Source: Dama dama
Lineage: Eukaryota > Chordata > Mammalia > Artiodactyla > Cervidae
Assembly (NCBI RefSeq): GCF_033118175.1
Contig: NC_083685.1
Coordinates: forward strand, 118,490,501-118,554,500
DNA: 64,000 nt
Reading direction: 5' to 3'
Shown piece after piece: positions 45,926 through 56,474 of this stretch (the first letter of the stretch is position 1; each line of letters opens with the position of its first letter). Under the pieces are notes generated by a model. The model had not been told where the DNA came from, searched no databases, and worked only from the letters and a program-made list of their open reading frames with translations. Made by a program: the position numbers and the translations under genes.

Positions 45926-46126
45926 TAGTCGCCAGTTGTGTCTGACTCTTTGCGACCCTATGGACTATAGTCTGCCAGGTTCCTCTGTCCATGGAATTCT
46001 CCAGGTAAGAATACTGGAGTGGTTAGCCATGCCCTTCTCCAGGGGGGTCTTCTTGACCCTGGGATTAAACCTGGGTCTCTTGCATTGCAGGCATATTCTA
46101 CAATCTGAGCCACCAGGGGACTGGGG
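45926..46126 (-). mobile_element. Bov-tA SINE
   Basis: gtcgccagttgtgtctgactctttgcg to ctgagccaccagggga. Confidence 0.92.
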
Positions 46127-46544
46127 CTCAACGTAACTGAGAAGGGGGCTAGCCAGGCTCCTGGACTCAGGGTGACAAAAATACCACTGGCTACTCAACC
46201 TAGTCCCACTTGCAACGCTTTCCTTAGTAGATGTCAGATGTATCTTTGTCCTGGAAACACTCAAAGTGCATTTTGACCAGAAGAATGTTTAAGATGTGTC
46301 ACGGAAGGATTTGTGGGAAGGCTACATTCAAAGAAGAAACTGGAGTGTAGTAAGTACTTAAAATCTATATCATTCTGGATTTGAGGGAATGGGAGTTAGA
46401 AATAGATTTCAAGCTAAGTCTTGAGCAGTTTGAAGTCATGGCGGTGGCCTTAGGCTTGGGCAATGCCCCCGCTCTCTTCAGGAGCTGATGAAAAGGTCCA
46501 GCTTAGGTTTCTGGGCATCTTCTTCCACTGGGTGGCATCCTCAT

Positions 46545-46672
46545 TCTTTTTTTTTTTTTCTTTTTGCTGCACTGAGTAGCATGTGAAATCTTAGTTCTCC
46601 AACCAGGGATCGAACCCATACGCCCTACAGTGGAAGCTCAAAGTCCTAACCACTGGACAAGCAGGGAATTCC
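46545..46672 (-). mobile_element. CHR-2-type tRNA SINE with target duplication
   Basis: T-run, gcatgtgaaatcttagttctcc, then gcagggaattcct. catcctcat lies directly on both sides (46528-46540 region and 46675-46684). Confidence 0.9.
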
Positions 46673-46675
46673 TGA

Positions 46676-47627
46676 CATCCTCATCCTTTGGCCAGACCTG
46701 CAGAAGCGTGGTCCAGGGGTTCCAGACCAACAGCAAGGGCGCCACCTCCAGGCCAATCTCCAGAACGGAGGTGGTGTGACCCGGACTGATATTCTGGGTC
46801 ACATTCATTCTGGGCAGTGAATCCTGGGCAAAGGATCCTGGCTTCTAGGTTGGGGACATCCTCCCCCCCCATACAATTCTAGAATCTAGGGCTTCTTGGG
46901 ACTCAAGAATCTAAGTGGTTCATCTGTACTTTGCCACCTTGTTTGACCTCTGAAAAGAGAGGAGTTTCCTCAGGTACCAGCCTCGCTGTGTATTCTGTTT
47001 CAGGGATTAACAACTTTTTGTTTTTAACTTGACTTTGGCCTTCCTGAAGTTAGCCTGGCCTGACATCCTCAAAGCCAACCGTTCCGGCCTGTCTCAAGGA
47101 CTCCCTGGCCTAAATGACTTCCCCCCTTGTGACCCCATGTCAAGAAACCTATGATGGCTGATGTCAGTGACCTTGTGGGAAAGATGGAACTGCTAGGCAA
47201 CTGGATGGCCTTCAAGGAGGGGTGTCCTTCACCTGACAGCCAGGCATGCCCGAGACACACTCGGCTCTTCTCACGCCTCATCACAGTCTTCAAAGGCTGG
47301 GATTCTCACATTGGCCAGCAGAGCAAAACTGTTTAGCAGATATCCTGTCACAAAAGCTGGGGAAGGCAGGGAAGTCCCACGCCCACAGCCCCACGGCCTG
47401 AGAACTTTGCAGCCACGCCAGGTTCGCTGCTGGTGGTCTAAACAATTCTGCAAGACCGCCATACAGCCGGCTGAGATCCCAGTCTCCCCAAAGGTAAGGC
47501 AAGAAAGGCACAGGATCGTCTTCCACCTGAATCGCCATCAGTACCTGGGGAGCTGGAACCTGCTGGAATCAGATGAGACACTACTCAGCATGCTGCTGAT
47601 GGTCATTCAAAATCCTGCACATGGTCC
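46676..47627. other. Unclassified, non-repetitive upstream block
   Basis: Moderate G+C with no recognised repeat. A consensus-like splice donor (aaaggtaagg at 47490-47499, plus strand) and a 132-codon frame (47311-47709) occur here. The end of that frame is SINE-derived, and I do not recognise the rest. Confidence 0.45.
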
Positions 47628-47644
47628 AAAAGAGCTTTTGGTGG

Positions 47645-47935
47645 GGCTTCCCTGGTGGCTCAGAGATAGCGTCCGCCTGCAGTGCAGGAGACACGGGTTC
47701 GATCCCTGATCTGGGAGGATCCCACACGCCTCGGACCAACTGACCCCGTGTGCCACAACTACTGAGCCTGTGCTCTAGGGCCCGGGAGCCGCGACAAGGG
47801 AAGCCACTGCAATGAGAAGCCCAAACACTGCAACTAGAGAGTAGCCCCTACTCACTGCAACTAGAGAAAAGCCCGCATGCACAGCAACACAGACCCAGCA
47901 CGGCCTAAATAAATAAATTTTAAAAATTATTAAGT
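47645..47935 (+). mobile_element. CHR-1-type tRNA SINE with target duplication
   Basis: ggcttccctggtggctcagag head with an intact B-box (ggttcgatccc), gcaactagagagtagcccc body, A-rich end. aaagagcttttggtgg (to 47644) and aaagaacttttggtgg (47972-47987) flank it. Confidence 0.94.
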
Positions 47936-47987
47936 TTTTAAAAAAGGAGTTGGTTTAAAAGGAAAAAAAAGAAAGAACTTTTGGTGG

Positions 47988-48469
47988 CCCTGCGGTCTGG
48001 AAACTGTCCCTGAGACCCTGAACTCTTGAGGTCACAGGTACTCTGGCTGGAGATAGACAGCAACAGACCTGAGGGCAAATATATCCTCTGCAGGCCATTT
48101 AATGCCCGTGGGCATCACATCGTCATGGTGGATGAAGGGGATACCCTGACTACGTGGGTAACTTCACCCTCTACACTGGACCTTTCTTCTGGGTTTATGG
48201 TGGAATACATCAGTCAAGCTCTAGAGAACTCTCCCTGCTCTCTGCCCACAGGGAAACACGACTGCACCACCCACCTTCCCTGTAAAATCTGCGGACAGTT
48301 CAGCACATTCTTAGGTCCAGAATACACAGACACGTGCCTACCATGGCTTCCATTTCTTGAACCTTCTAAATCACCAATCATCTCACCAGCAAATGCTTAG
48401 GACCCCAAGGGCTTGCACCCTAGGGATGTACATCAGAGTCACCGGAAGAGCTTTAGAAAAAAATAGAAT
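47988..48469. other. Unclassified, non-repetitive upstream block
   Basis: A continuation of the 46676-47627 block after the SINE. An ORF at 48026-48400 has no recognisable family. Confidence 0.45.
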
Positions 48470-49182
48470 TCTTGCTATAAATAGACATGTATGTGGTCAT
48501 TTGATTTTCAACAAAAACATCCAAACAATCCTGTGGGGAAAGGAAAATGTTTCCAACAAATGTTACTGGAAAACTGGACATCCATTCCAGGTGAGAAAAC
48601 AGGCAAACCTCCACCCCTTATCTCATGCGGATATAGTTGCTGAGTTGTGTCTGACTCTTCTGCAACCCTATGGACTGTAGCCTGCCAGGCTCCTCTGTCC
48701 GTGGGATTTCCAAGGCAAGGATGCTGGGGTGGGTTGCCATTTCCTATTCCCGGGGATCTTCCCGACCCAGGGATTGAACCCGCATCTCTTGTGTCTGCTG
48801 CATTGGCAGGTAATTCTTTGCCACTGAGCCACCTGGGAAGCAGCCCGTACCTCCCTGGCCGCTTACCTCACTCCATACACAAAAATTATTCAAGAAAAAC
48901 CTTAAACTTAAATGTGAAAGCTAAAACTATAAAGCTTCTAGAAGAAAACAGGAAAATATTTTCATCACTTGAGTATAGGCATAAGTTTCTTAGGACAGAG
49001 AAAGCAATAACCATAAAAGAAAGACAAATTAGACTGATCCAGATTTAAAACTTTTGCTCATCAAAATACATCATTAAGAAAAGAATGGATGAGCCACAGA
49101 CTGAGTGAAAAGTATTCTCAAAATATGTGTCTGACAGAGGAGGTATCCTGGACATTCAAAGAACTCTTAAAACTCAATAGTA
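48470..49182 (+). mobile_element. Old L1 ORF2 end, left half of an interrupted element
   Basis: tggtcatttgattttcaacaaaaac, ctggaaaactggacatccat, then after a Bov-tA agctaaaactataaagcttctagaag, and gcataagtttcttaggacag: the L1 ORF2 C-terminal region. It stops at aactcaatagta and resumes at 53725. Confidence 0.85.
48628..48845 (-). mobile_element. Bov-tA SINE nested in L1
   Basis: gttgctgagttgtgtctgactc to gccacctgggaagc; the head carries an extra tctcttgtgtctgctg segment. Confidence 0.92.
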
Positions 49183-49248
49183 GGGCTTCCCTGGCGACTC
49201 ACTAGTGAGAAAAAAAATCCATCTGCCAATTCAGGAGACACGGGTTTG
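49183..49248 (+). mobile_element. CHR-1-type SINE, head half, split by BovB
   Basis: gggcttccctggcgactcac, then ccatctgccaattcaggagacacggg. It breaks off at the B-box. The rest of such an element is at 53470-53723. Confidence 0.72.
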
Positions 49249-49422
49249 GCATGCACTGGAGAAGGGAATGGCAAACCACTTCAGTATTCTTGCCTTGAGA
49301 ACCCCATGAACAGTATGAAAAGGCAAAAAGATAGGACACTGAAAGATGAACTCCCCAGGTCAGTAGGTGCCCAATAGGCTACTGGAGATCAGTGGAGAAA
49401 TAACTCCAGAAAGAATGAAGGG

Positions 49423-50415
49423 ATGGAGCCAAAGCAAAAACAATACCCAGTTGTGGATGTGACTGGTGATAGAAGCAAGGTCCAATGCTGTAAAGAGCAA
49501 TATTGCATAGGAACCTGGAATGTTAGGTCCATGAATCAAGGCAAATTGGAAGTGGTCAAACAGGAGATGGCAAGAGTGAACGTCGACATTCTAGGAATCA
49601 GTGAACTAAGATGGACTGGAATGGGTGAATTTAACTCAGATGACCATTACATCTACTACTGTGGGCAGGAATCCCTTAGAAGAAATGGAATAGCCATCAT
49701 AGTCAACACAAGAGTCCGAAATGCAGTACTTGGATGCAATCTCAAAAATGACAGAATGATCTCTGTTTGTTTCCAAGGCAAACCATTCAATATCATGGTA
49801 ATCCAAGCCTATGCCCCAAAGAGTAACACTGAAGAAGCTGAAGGTGAATGGTTCTATGAAGACCTACAAGACCTTTTAGAACTAATACCCAAAAAAGATG
49901 TCCTTTTCATTACAGGGGACTGGAATGCAAAAGTAGGAAGTCAGGAAACACCTGGAGTAACAGGCAAATTTGGCCTTGGAGTACAGAATGAAGCAAGGCA
50001 AAGGCTAATAGAGTTTTGCCAAGAGAACGCAATGGTCATAGCAAACACCCTCTTCCAACAACACAAGAGAAGACTCTACACATGGACATCACCAGATGGT
50101 CAACACCAAAACCAGATTGATTATATTCTTTGCAGCCAAAGATGGAGAAGCTCTATACAGTCAGCAAAGACAAGACCGGGAGCTGACTGTGGCTCAGATC
50201 ATGAACTCCTTATTGCCAAATTCAGACTTAAATTGAAGAAAGTGGGGGAAACCACTAGACCATTCAGGTATGACCTAAATCAAATCCCTTATGATTATAT
50301 AGTGGAAGTGAGAAATAGATGTAAGGGACTAGATCTGATAGACAAATTGCCTGATGAACTATGGATGGAGGTTCATGACATTGTACAGGAGACAGGGATT
50401 AAGACCATCCCCATG
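49423..50415 (+). pseudogene. BovB apurinic/apyrimidinic-type endonuclease domain
   Basis: An unbroken frame of about 331 codons covers the N-terminal endonuclease of the BovB polyprotein, which nicks target DNA to prime reverse transcription. The catalytic pattern of the exonuclease-III-like fold is visible: TWN at residues 31-33, SEL with Glu61, Tyr130 in QAYAP, GDWN at 165-168, IDY at 232-234 and SDH at 258-260. The reading then runs into a nested L1, which adds 19 foreign codons before a stop at 50473-50475. The domain looks intact, but the element's reverse transcriptase is out of frame and separated by insertions. Confidence 0.9.
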
Positions 50416-50957
50416 AGACAAATGGATAAGGAAGCTGTGGCACATATACACCGTGGAATATTACTCAGCCATTAAAAAGAATTCATTTGAATCAGTTCTA
50501 ATGAGATGGATGAAACTGGAGCCCATAATACAGAGTGAAGTAAGCCAGAAAGATAAAGACCAATACAGAATACTAACACATATATATGGAATTTAGAAAG
50601 ATGGTAACGATAACCCTATACACAAAACAGAAAAAGAGACACAGATGTACAGAACAGACTTTTGGACTCTGTGGGAGAAGGCGAGGGTGGGATGTTTCGA
50701 GAGAACAGCATCGAAACATGTATATTATCTAGGGTGAAACAGATCACCAGCCCAGGTTGGATGCATGAGACAAGTGCTCAGGCCTGGTGCACTGGGAAGA
50801 CCCAGAGGGAGCGGGTAGAGAGGGAGGTGGGAGTGGGGATCAGGATGGGGAATACATGTAAATCCATGGCTGACTCATGTCAATGTATGACAAAAACTAC
50901 TACAGTATTGTAAAGTAATTAGCCTCCAACCAATAAAAATAAATGGAAAAAAAAAAA
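50416..50957 (+). mobile_element. L1 3' end nested in BovB, with exact target duplication
   Basis: acaaatggataaggaagctgtgg, ggaatattactcagccatt, ttctaatgagatggatgaaactgg, cctggtgcactgggaagacc and ccaaccaataaaaataaatgg with an A-run form the ruminant L1 3' end. aagaccatccccatg (50401-50415) and aagaccattcccatg (50958-50972) flank it, with one mismatch. Confidence 0.95.
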
Positions 50958-51767
50958 AAGACCATTCCCATGGAAAAGAAATGCAACAAAGTCTGAGGAG
51001 GCCTTACAAATAACTGTGAAAAGAAGAGAAGCGAAAAGCAAAGGAGAAAAGGAAAGATGTTCCCATCTGAATGCAGAGTTCCAAAGAATAGCAAGGAGAG
51101 ATTAAAAAAAAGCCTTCCTCAGCGATCAATGCAAAGAAATAGAGAAAAACAACAGAATGGGAAAGACTAGAGATATTTCTTCAAGAAAATTAGAGATACC
51201 AAGGGAATATTTCATACAAAGATGGGTTCAATAAAGGACAGAAATGGTATGGACCTAACAGAAGCAGAAGATATTAAGAAGAGGTGGCAAGAATACACAG
51301 AAGAACTGTACAAAAAAGATCTTCACGACCCAGGTAATCATGATGGTGTGATCACTCACCTAGAGCCAGACATCCTGGAATGTGAAATCAAATGGGCCTT
51401 AGAAATATCACTACAAACAAAGCTAGTGGAGGTGATGGAATTCCAGTTGAGCTATTTCAAATCCTGAAAGATGGTGCTGTGAAAGTGCTGCACTCAATAT
51501 GCCAGCAAATTTGGAAAACTCGGCAATGGTCACAGGACTGGGAAAGGTGAATTTTCATTCCAATCCCCAAAAAGGCAATCCCAAAGAATGCTCAAACTAC
51601 CGCACAATTGCACTCATCTCGCACGCTAGTAAAGTAATGCTCAAAATTCTCCAAGCCAGGCTTCAGCAATACGTGAACAGGTGTTCAAGCTGATTTTAGA
51701 AAAGGCAGAGGAACCAGGGATCAAATTGCCAGCGTTCGCTGGATCATCAAAAAAGCAAGAGAGTTCC

Positions 51768-52277
51768 CCACTTTTCTGAATGCTTGACTTTCCCTAAACA
51801 GGCAGCAGTGGTTAGGAGCTGTCAATCTGTGCACACCATACCCGATGTTCAGGCACAAGACTGGAGGATGGAACTGTGCTGAAACAATAAAACCAGGCTA
51901 GTAATAAACCATCAACAGGCTAGTGCTTAAAAGTCAAAGAAAAGGAGATAATTTTAATTGCCTTGATTATTTTGGCAAGATTTTGTTTTCTTTTGTTCCT
52001 ACCCTCTGATGACTCTAAATTATGTTTCGTTGTGCTTTTGTTTAATTTTGTTCTGATTATAAAAGTGATACCTTCTCATTGAGAATATTTAGGAAACTCA
52101 AAAAGAAATTCCACAACCCAGAGATAACTACTCTTTAAATTGTTTTTCACTCAGTATTTTGGAGAGTCTTTTCTTCCTTCTTCCCTCCCTTCCTTCCTTT
52201 CTTCCTTACCCTCTCTCTCTAATATGTGTATGTTTATATGTACATACAGTATTTAAATGGCATCTGAATTTGGATTT
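51768..52277. other. Non-BovB block inside the BovB element
   Basis: About 510 bp unrelated to BovB. It contains tgattataaaagtgatacc...ccacaacccagagataactactc, which resembles an old mammal-wide interspersed repeat I cannot name, and a (ttcc)n pyrimidine tract at about 52175-52206. BovB positions of about 87 bp occur on both sides (51681-51767 and 52278-52368). Confidence 0.6.
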
Positions 52278-53469
52278 AGGTTGCTTCAGGCTGGTTTTAG
52301 AAAAGGCAGAGGAACCAGAGATCAAATTGCCAGCATCTGCTGGATCATCGAAAAAGGAAGAGAGTTCTAGAAAAACATCTACTTCTTCTTTATTGACTAT
52401 GCCAAAGCCTTTGAGTGTGGGGATCACAATAAACTGTGGAAAATTCTGAAAGAGGTGGGCATACCAGACCACCTGACTTGGCCTCTTGAGAAACCTGTAT
52501 GTAGGTCAGGAAGCAACAGTTAGAACTGGACATGGAACAACAGACTGGTTCCAAATTGGGAAAGGAGTACGTCAAGGCTGTATATTGTCACCCTGCTTAT
52601 TTAACTTATATGCAGAGTACATCATAAGAAACGCTGGGCTGGAGGAAACACAAGCTGGAATCAAGATTGCTGAGAGAAATATCAATAACCTCAGATATGC
52701 AGATGACACCACCCTTATGGCAGAAAGTGAAGAGGAACTAAAAAGCCTCTTGATGAAAGTGAAGGAGAAGAGTGAAAAAGTTGGCTTAAAGCTCAACATT
52801 CAGAAAACTAAAATCATGGCATCTGGTCCCATCACTTCATGGGAAATAGATGGGGAAACAGTGGAAACAGTGTCAGACTTTATTTTGGGGGGCTCCAAAA
52901 TCACTGCAGATGGTGATTGCAGCCATGAAATTAAAAGATGCTTGCTCCTTGGAAGGAAAGTTATGACCAACCTGGATAGCATATATAAAATCAGAGATAT
53001 TATTTTGCCAACAAAGGTCCTTCTAGTCAAGGCTATGGTTTTTCTAGTAGTCATGTATGGATGTGAGAGTTGGACGGTGAAGAAAGCTGAGTGTGAAGAA
53101 TTGATGCTTTTGAACTGTGGTGTTGGAGAAGACTCTTGAGAGTCCCTTGGACTGCAAGGAGATCCAACCAGTCCATCCTGAAGGAGATCAGTCCTGGGTG
53201 TTCATTGGAAGGACTGACGTTGAAGCTGAAACTCCAATACTTTGGCCACCTCATGCGAAGAGTTGACTCATTGGAAACCCTAACACTGGGAGGGATTGGG
53301 GGCAGGAGGAGAAGGGGACGACAGAGGATGAGATGGCTGGATGGCATCACCGTCTTGATGGACATTGGTTTGGGTGGACTCCAGGAGTTGGTGATGGACA
53401 GGGAGGCCTGGTGTGCTGCAATTCATGGGGTCGCAAAGAGTCGGACACGACTGAGCGACTGAACTGAAC

Positions 53470-53723
53470 AGGAGCAGTTAAGCCAGTGTGGCACAACTCT
53501 CGAGCCTGTGTTCTAGAGCCTGGGATCTGCAACCGCTGAGCACACATACCACAGCCACTGAAGCCTGAGTGCCCTAGAGCCTGTGCTACACAAGAGAAGC
53601 CACCACAACAAGAAGCCTTTGCACTGTAACTGGAGAGTAGCCCCCACTTGCCACAACTAGAGAAAAGCCCACTCAGTGACGAAGACCCAGCACAGCCAAA
53701 AATAAATAAATATATATATTTTT
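53470..53723 (+). mobile_element. CHR-1-type SINE, tail half, split by BovB
   Basis: ggagcagttaagccagtgtgg, gagaagccaccacaacaagaagcc, gcacagccaaaaataaataaat. This picks up just past the point where the head at 49183-49248 stopped, with roughly 35 bases of the family lost at the junction. Confidence 0.85.
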
Positions 53724-54585
53724 TAAATTCAATTTTTAAAATAGGCGAGGGATTTTAAAAGACACAGGGGAAAATACATGAATGGCCAAAACGTTCATGA
53801 AAAAGTACTCTCCAAAATTTAGTCATCTGGGAAATACATGTTAAAATCACAATGAGATACATCTATACTCCCACCAAAATGGCTAAAATTCAAGACTGAA
53901 GACACCACATGTTGCAGAAGTTAGTAGAGTAACCAGAGCTCTCGTACATTTTTTTTTCCTCCAGTATGTTTTTGGTGAGAGTTTAAAACAGCACAACGAT
54001 GTTGAGGAAATGTGTGACAGATTCTCATAAAATTAAACACATACCTGACCTCATAACCCAGCGAATTTATTCCCATGTATTTAACCAAGAGAAGTGAAAA
54101 CATGTGACCACACACAGACACACAGTTGTACAAAAACATTTATGGAAGCTTTCATTGCAATAGCCAAGAACTGAAAATATTAATAGTTCAAGTGTCCAGG
54201 AGACTGACTTTAAAAAACTGGTATTTCAAACAATGGATTACTATTTACAGTAAAAAGGGACAACTGCTGATCCATGTAACAACATAAACAAATCCCCAAA
54301 ATGTTAAGCAAAGGAAGCCAGATACAAAAGAAGACATGCCTTTTCACTCCAATTTTGTTAAGTTCTAGACCAGATAAATCTATGGTGAGAAAAAAAAAAA
54401 TCACAATAGATTTTTACCTCTGGGGAGATGAGGAAGGGACTGAATGGAAAAGGGACTGAGTGGTGATATTCTGCATTTCCAGAGTGGTTTGGGTTCCATG
54501 GGTGTGTGCATTTGTTAAGCTCATCAAAGGGTATATTTAATATCCATGCATTTTACCATATATGTTTGAGCTAAAATTTTTTAAA
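53724..54585 (+). mobile_element. Old L1 3' end, right half of an interrupted element
   Basis: Resumes the L1 at aaaataggcgagggattttaaaag, then catgttaaaatcacaatgagatac, cagcgaatttattcccatg and aagcaaaggaagccagatac to an A/T-rich end at about 54585. aaattcaat at 53724 resembles aactcaat at 49171, the likely CHR-1 target duplication. Confidence 0.83.
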
Positions 54586-54843
54586 ATTTAAAGCTCATAA
54601 ACAAACACACGATATATATGATGAAGTATATGGATGTTTGTAACACTTTGACATGCATAAAAAATAAGATGGGTTGATGGATGAATAGATAGGTAGGGAG
54701 ATGGATAGATATGTGATCAGACAGATATAGAATCTTAGGTATATTGGTAATTATTGCACATTTTTTTTTCAATTTGGGAGGGGTGGTAGGAATGCTAAAC
54801 TGAATATGGCAATTTTTGTTTCTTAAGTGGTAAATGTACATGG

Positions 54844-54948
54844 GGGCTTTCCTGGTGGCTCAGCTGGTAAAGCATCTGCCTGCAATGCAGGAAACGGGGG
54901 TTTGGGTGGGAAGATCCCCTGGAGAAGGGAGCGGCTACCCACTCCAGT
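54844..54948 (+). mobile_element. Bov-tA SINE lacking its 3' half, with target duplication
   Basis: ggctttcctggtggctcagctgg to ctacccactccagt. The BovB-like tail is absent, yet atgtacatgg (54834-54843) and atgtgcatgg (54949-54958) flank the piece. Confidence 0.88.
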
Positions 54949-54958
54949 ATGTGCATGG

Positions 54959-55210
54959 CTGTTTGTTAGACTTGTCATATTTTTGTTCTCGGAATGTTCC
55001 ATAATAACAAATTAACAAACACATAAATTAGAGTTACCAGGTGGTCCTGACACTCACGCCTGGCTGGGAACTGCTGGGCTCTGAGCGCACAGAGGTCTTT
55101 GTGTTCAAAGTGCTAAGGAGCCACACAGCACTCCCCTGGGGGGAAGAGATGAGCTTCCTATCACTGCTGCAACACGACAGACTCAATGGCTCAAAACAAA
55201 ACAAATTTAT
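54959..55210. other. Unclassified upstream sequence
   Basis: Nothing recognised. Confidence 0.5.
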
Positions 55211-55328
55211 TGGGAATTCCTTGGCGGTCCAGTGGTTAGGATACCTCTTCTCACTGCTGGGACCTGAGTTTGATCCCTGTTTGGGGACCTAAGATCCTGA
55301 AAGCTATGCAGCCAAAAAGAAAGCAACC
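55211..55328 (+). mobile_element. CHR-2-type tRNA SINE
   Basis: gggaattccttggcggtccagtgg head, gatccctgtttggggacctaag body, gcagccaaaaagaaag tail. Confidence 0.9.
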
Positions 55329-55633
55329 CCAAAATTCTGCAATAAACATTCTTATTTAAATTACTTTAGTTTCCTCTTGGATTTCTAGGGACAAATTCCC
55401 AAATGTGAGATAACTGGGTTGAGGTGTTCATCTATTCCTGGTTTTGTCTGACATTCATCCTTTTCCACCGGGAACATGCCCTCCTCCACTGTATGGTTCT
55501 CATGTGCTTTTAAGCAAAAGTCCCCACCTGTCTTGTCCCAGGGGTGGGTGTTTGAGCCAGTTTGTTCATGGGAGATTGGTAACAACAAAACACAAATCTC
55601 AAGTGGTTTAGCACAGCAAGGGTTTATTTTTTG
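55329..55633. other. Unclassified upstream sequence
   Basis: Nothing recognised. Confidence 0.5.
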
Positions 55634-56362
55634 GTGATATAACTCTAATGGCAGAAAGTGAGGAGAAACTAAAGACCTTTTTGATGAGGGTGAAAGTAGA
55701 CAGTGAAAAAGCTGGCTTAAAACTCAACATTCAAAAAAAAAAAAAAAAAACAACATTCAAAAAACAAAGATTATGGCATCTGGTCCCATCACCCATGACA
55801 AATAGAAGGGGAAAAATGAAAGAAGTCATGGATTTTATTCTCTTGGGCTCCAAAATCACTGTGGACAGTGACTGCAGCCATGAAATTAAAAGCTGCTTGT
55901 TTCTTGGAAGGAAAGCTATGATATACCTGGACAGTGTATTAAAAAGCAGAGACATCACTTTTCCAACAAAGGTCTATATCGTCAAAGCTATGGCTTTTCC
56001 AGTAGTCATGTACGGATGTTAGTCACATACAGATGTGAAAGTTGGACCATGAAGAAGGCTGAGCACCAAAGAATTGATGCTTTCAAACTGTGGTGCTGGA
56101 GAAGATTCTTGAGAGTCCCTTGGACTGCAAGGAAATTGAACGAGTCAATCCTAAAGGAGATCAATCCTGAATATTCATTGGAGGGACTGATGCTGAAGCT
56201 AAAGCTCCAATACCTTGGCCACCTGATGTGAAGAACTGACTCATTGGAATAGACTCTGATGCTGGGGAAGATTGAAGTCAAAGGAGAAGGGGGCAGCTGA
56301 GAATGAGATGGTTAGATAGCATTACCAACTCAATGGACATGAGCAAACTCTGGAAGATACTG
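55634..56362 (+). mobile_element. BovB 3' region, 5'-truncated
   Basis: Begins just after the catalytic motif (aactctaatggcagaaagtg) and reaches ggacatgagcaaactctgg. An A-run with a repeated caacattcaaaaaa lies at about 55726-55762, and a partial repeat (gtcatgtacggatg / gtcacatacagatg) at 56007-56038. The extreme 3' end is missing. Confidence 0.9.
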
Positions 56363-56474
56363 AAAGAGAAATGTAGTCTTCTCCTGTGTTTGAGAAGAAA
56401 TGAACCAGTCCGGTCACCACATAGCATTGTTTTTGTCAATTAGAATACCCCAACGTATGTTCAATACCTGAAAG

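Larger units (their letters stand above)
49249..53468 (+). mobile_element. BovB, near full length at both ends, with two internal insertions
   Basis: 5' end near gcatgcactggagaagggaatgg and 3' end at actgagcgactgaactgaa. It covers 5' leader, endonuclease, linker, reverse transcriptase (FIDYAKAF near 52388-52411; catalytic YADD at 52696-52707) and 3' end. It is interrupted by an L1 (50416-50957) and by a 510-bp block (51768-52277) with ~87-bp flanking duplications. Frameshifts (for example near 52478 and at 53139) make it inactive. It could instead be two overlapping BovB copies; the CHR-1 halves on the outside favour one unit. Confidence 0.88.
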
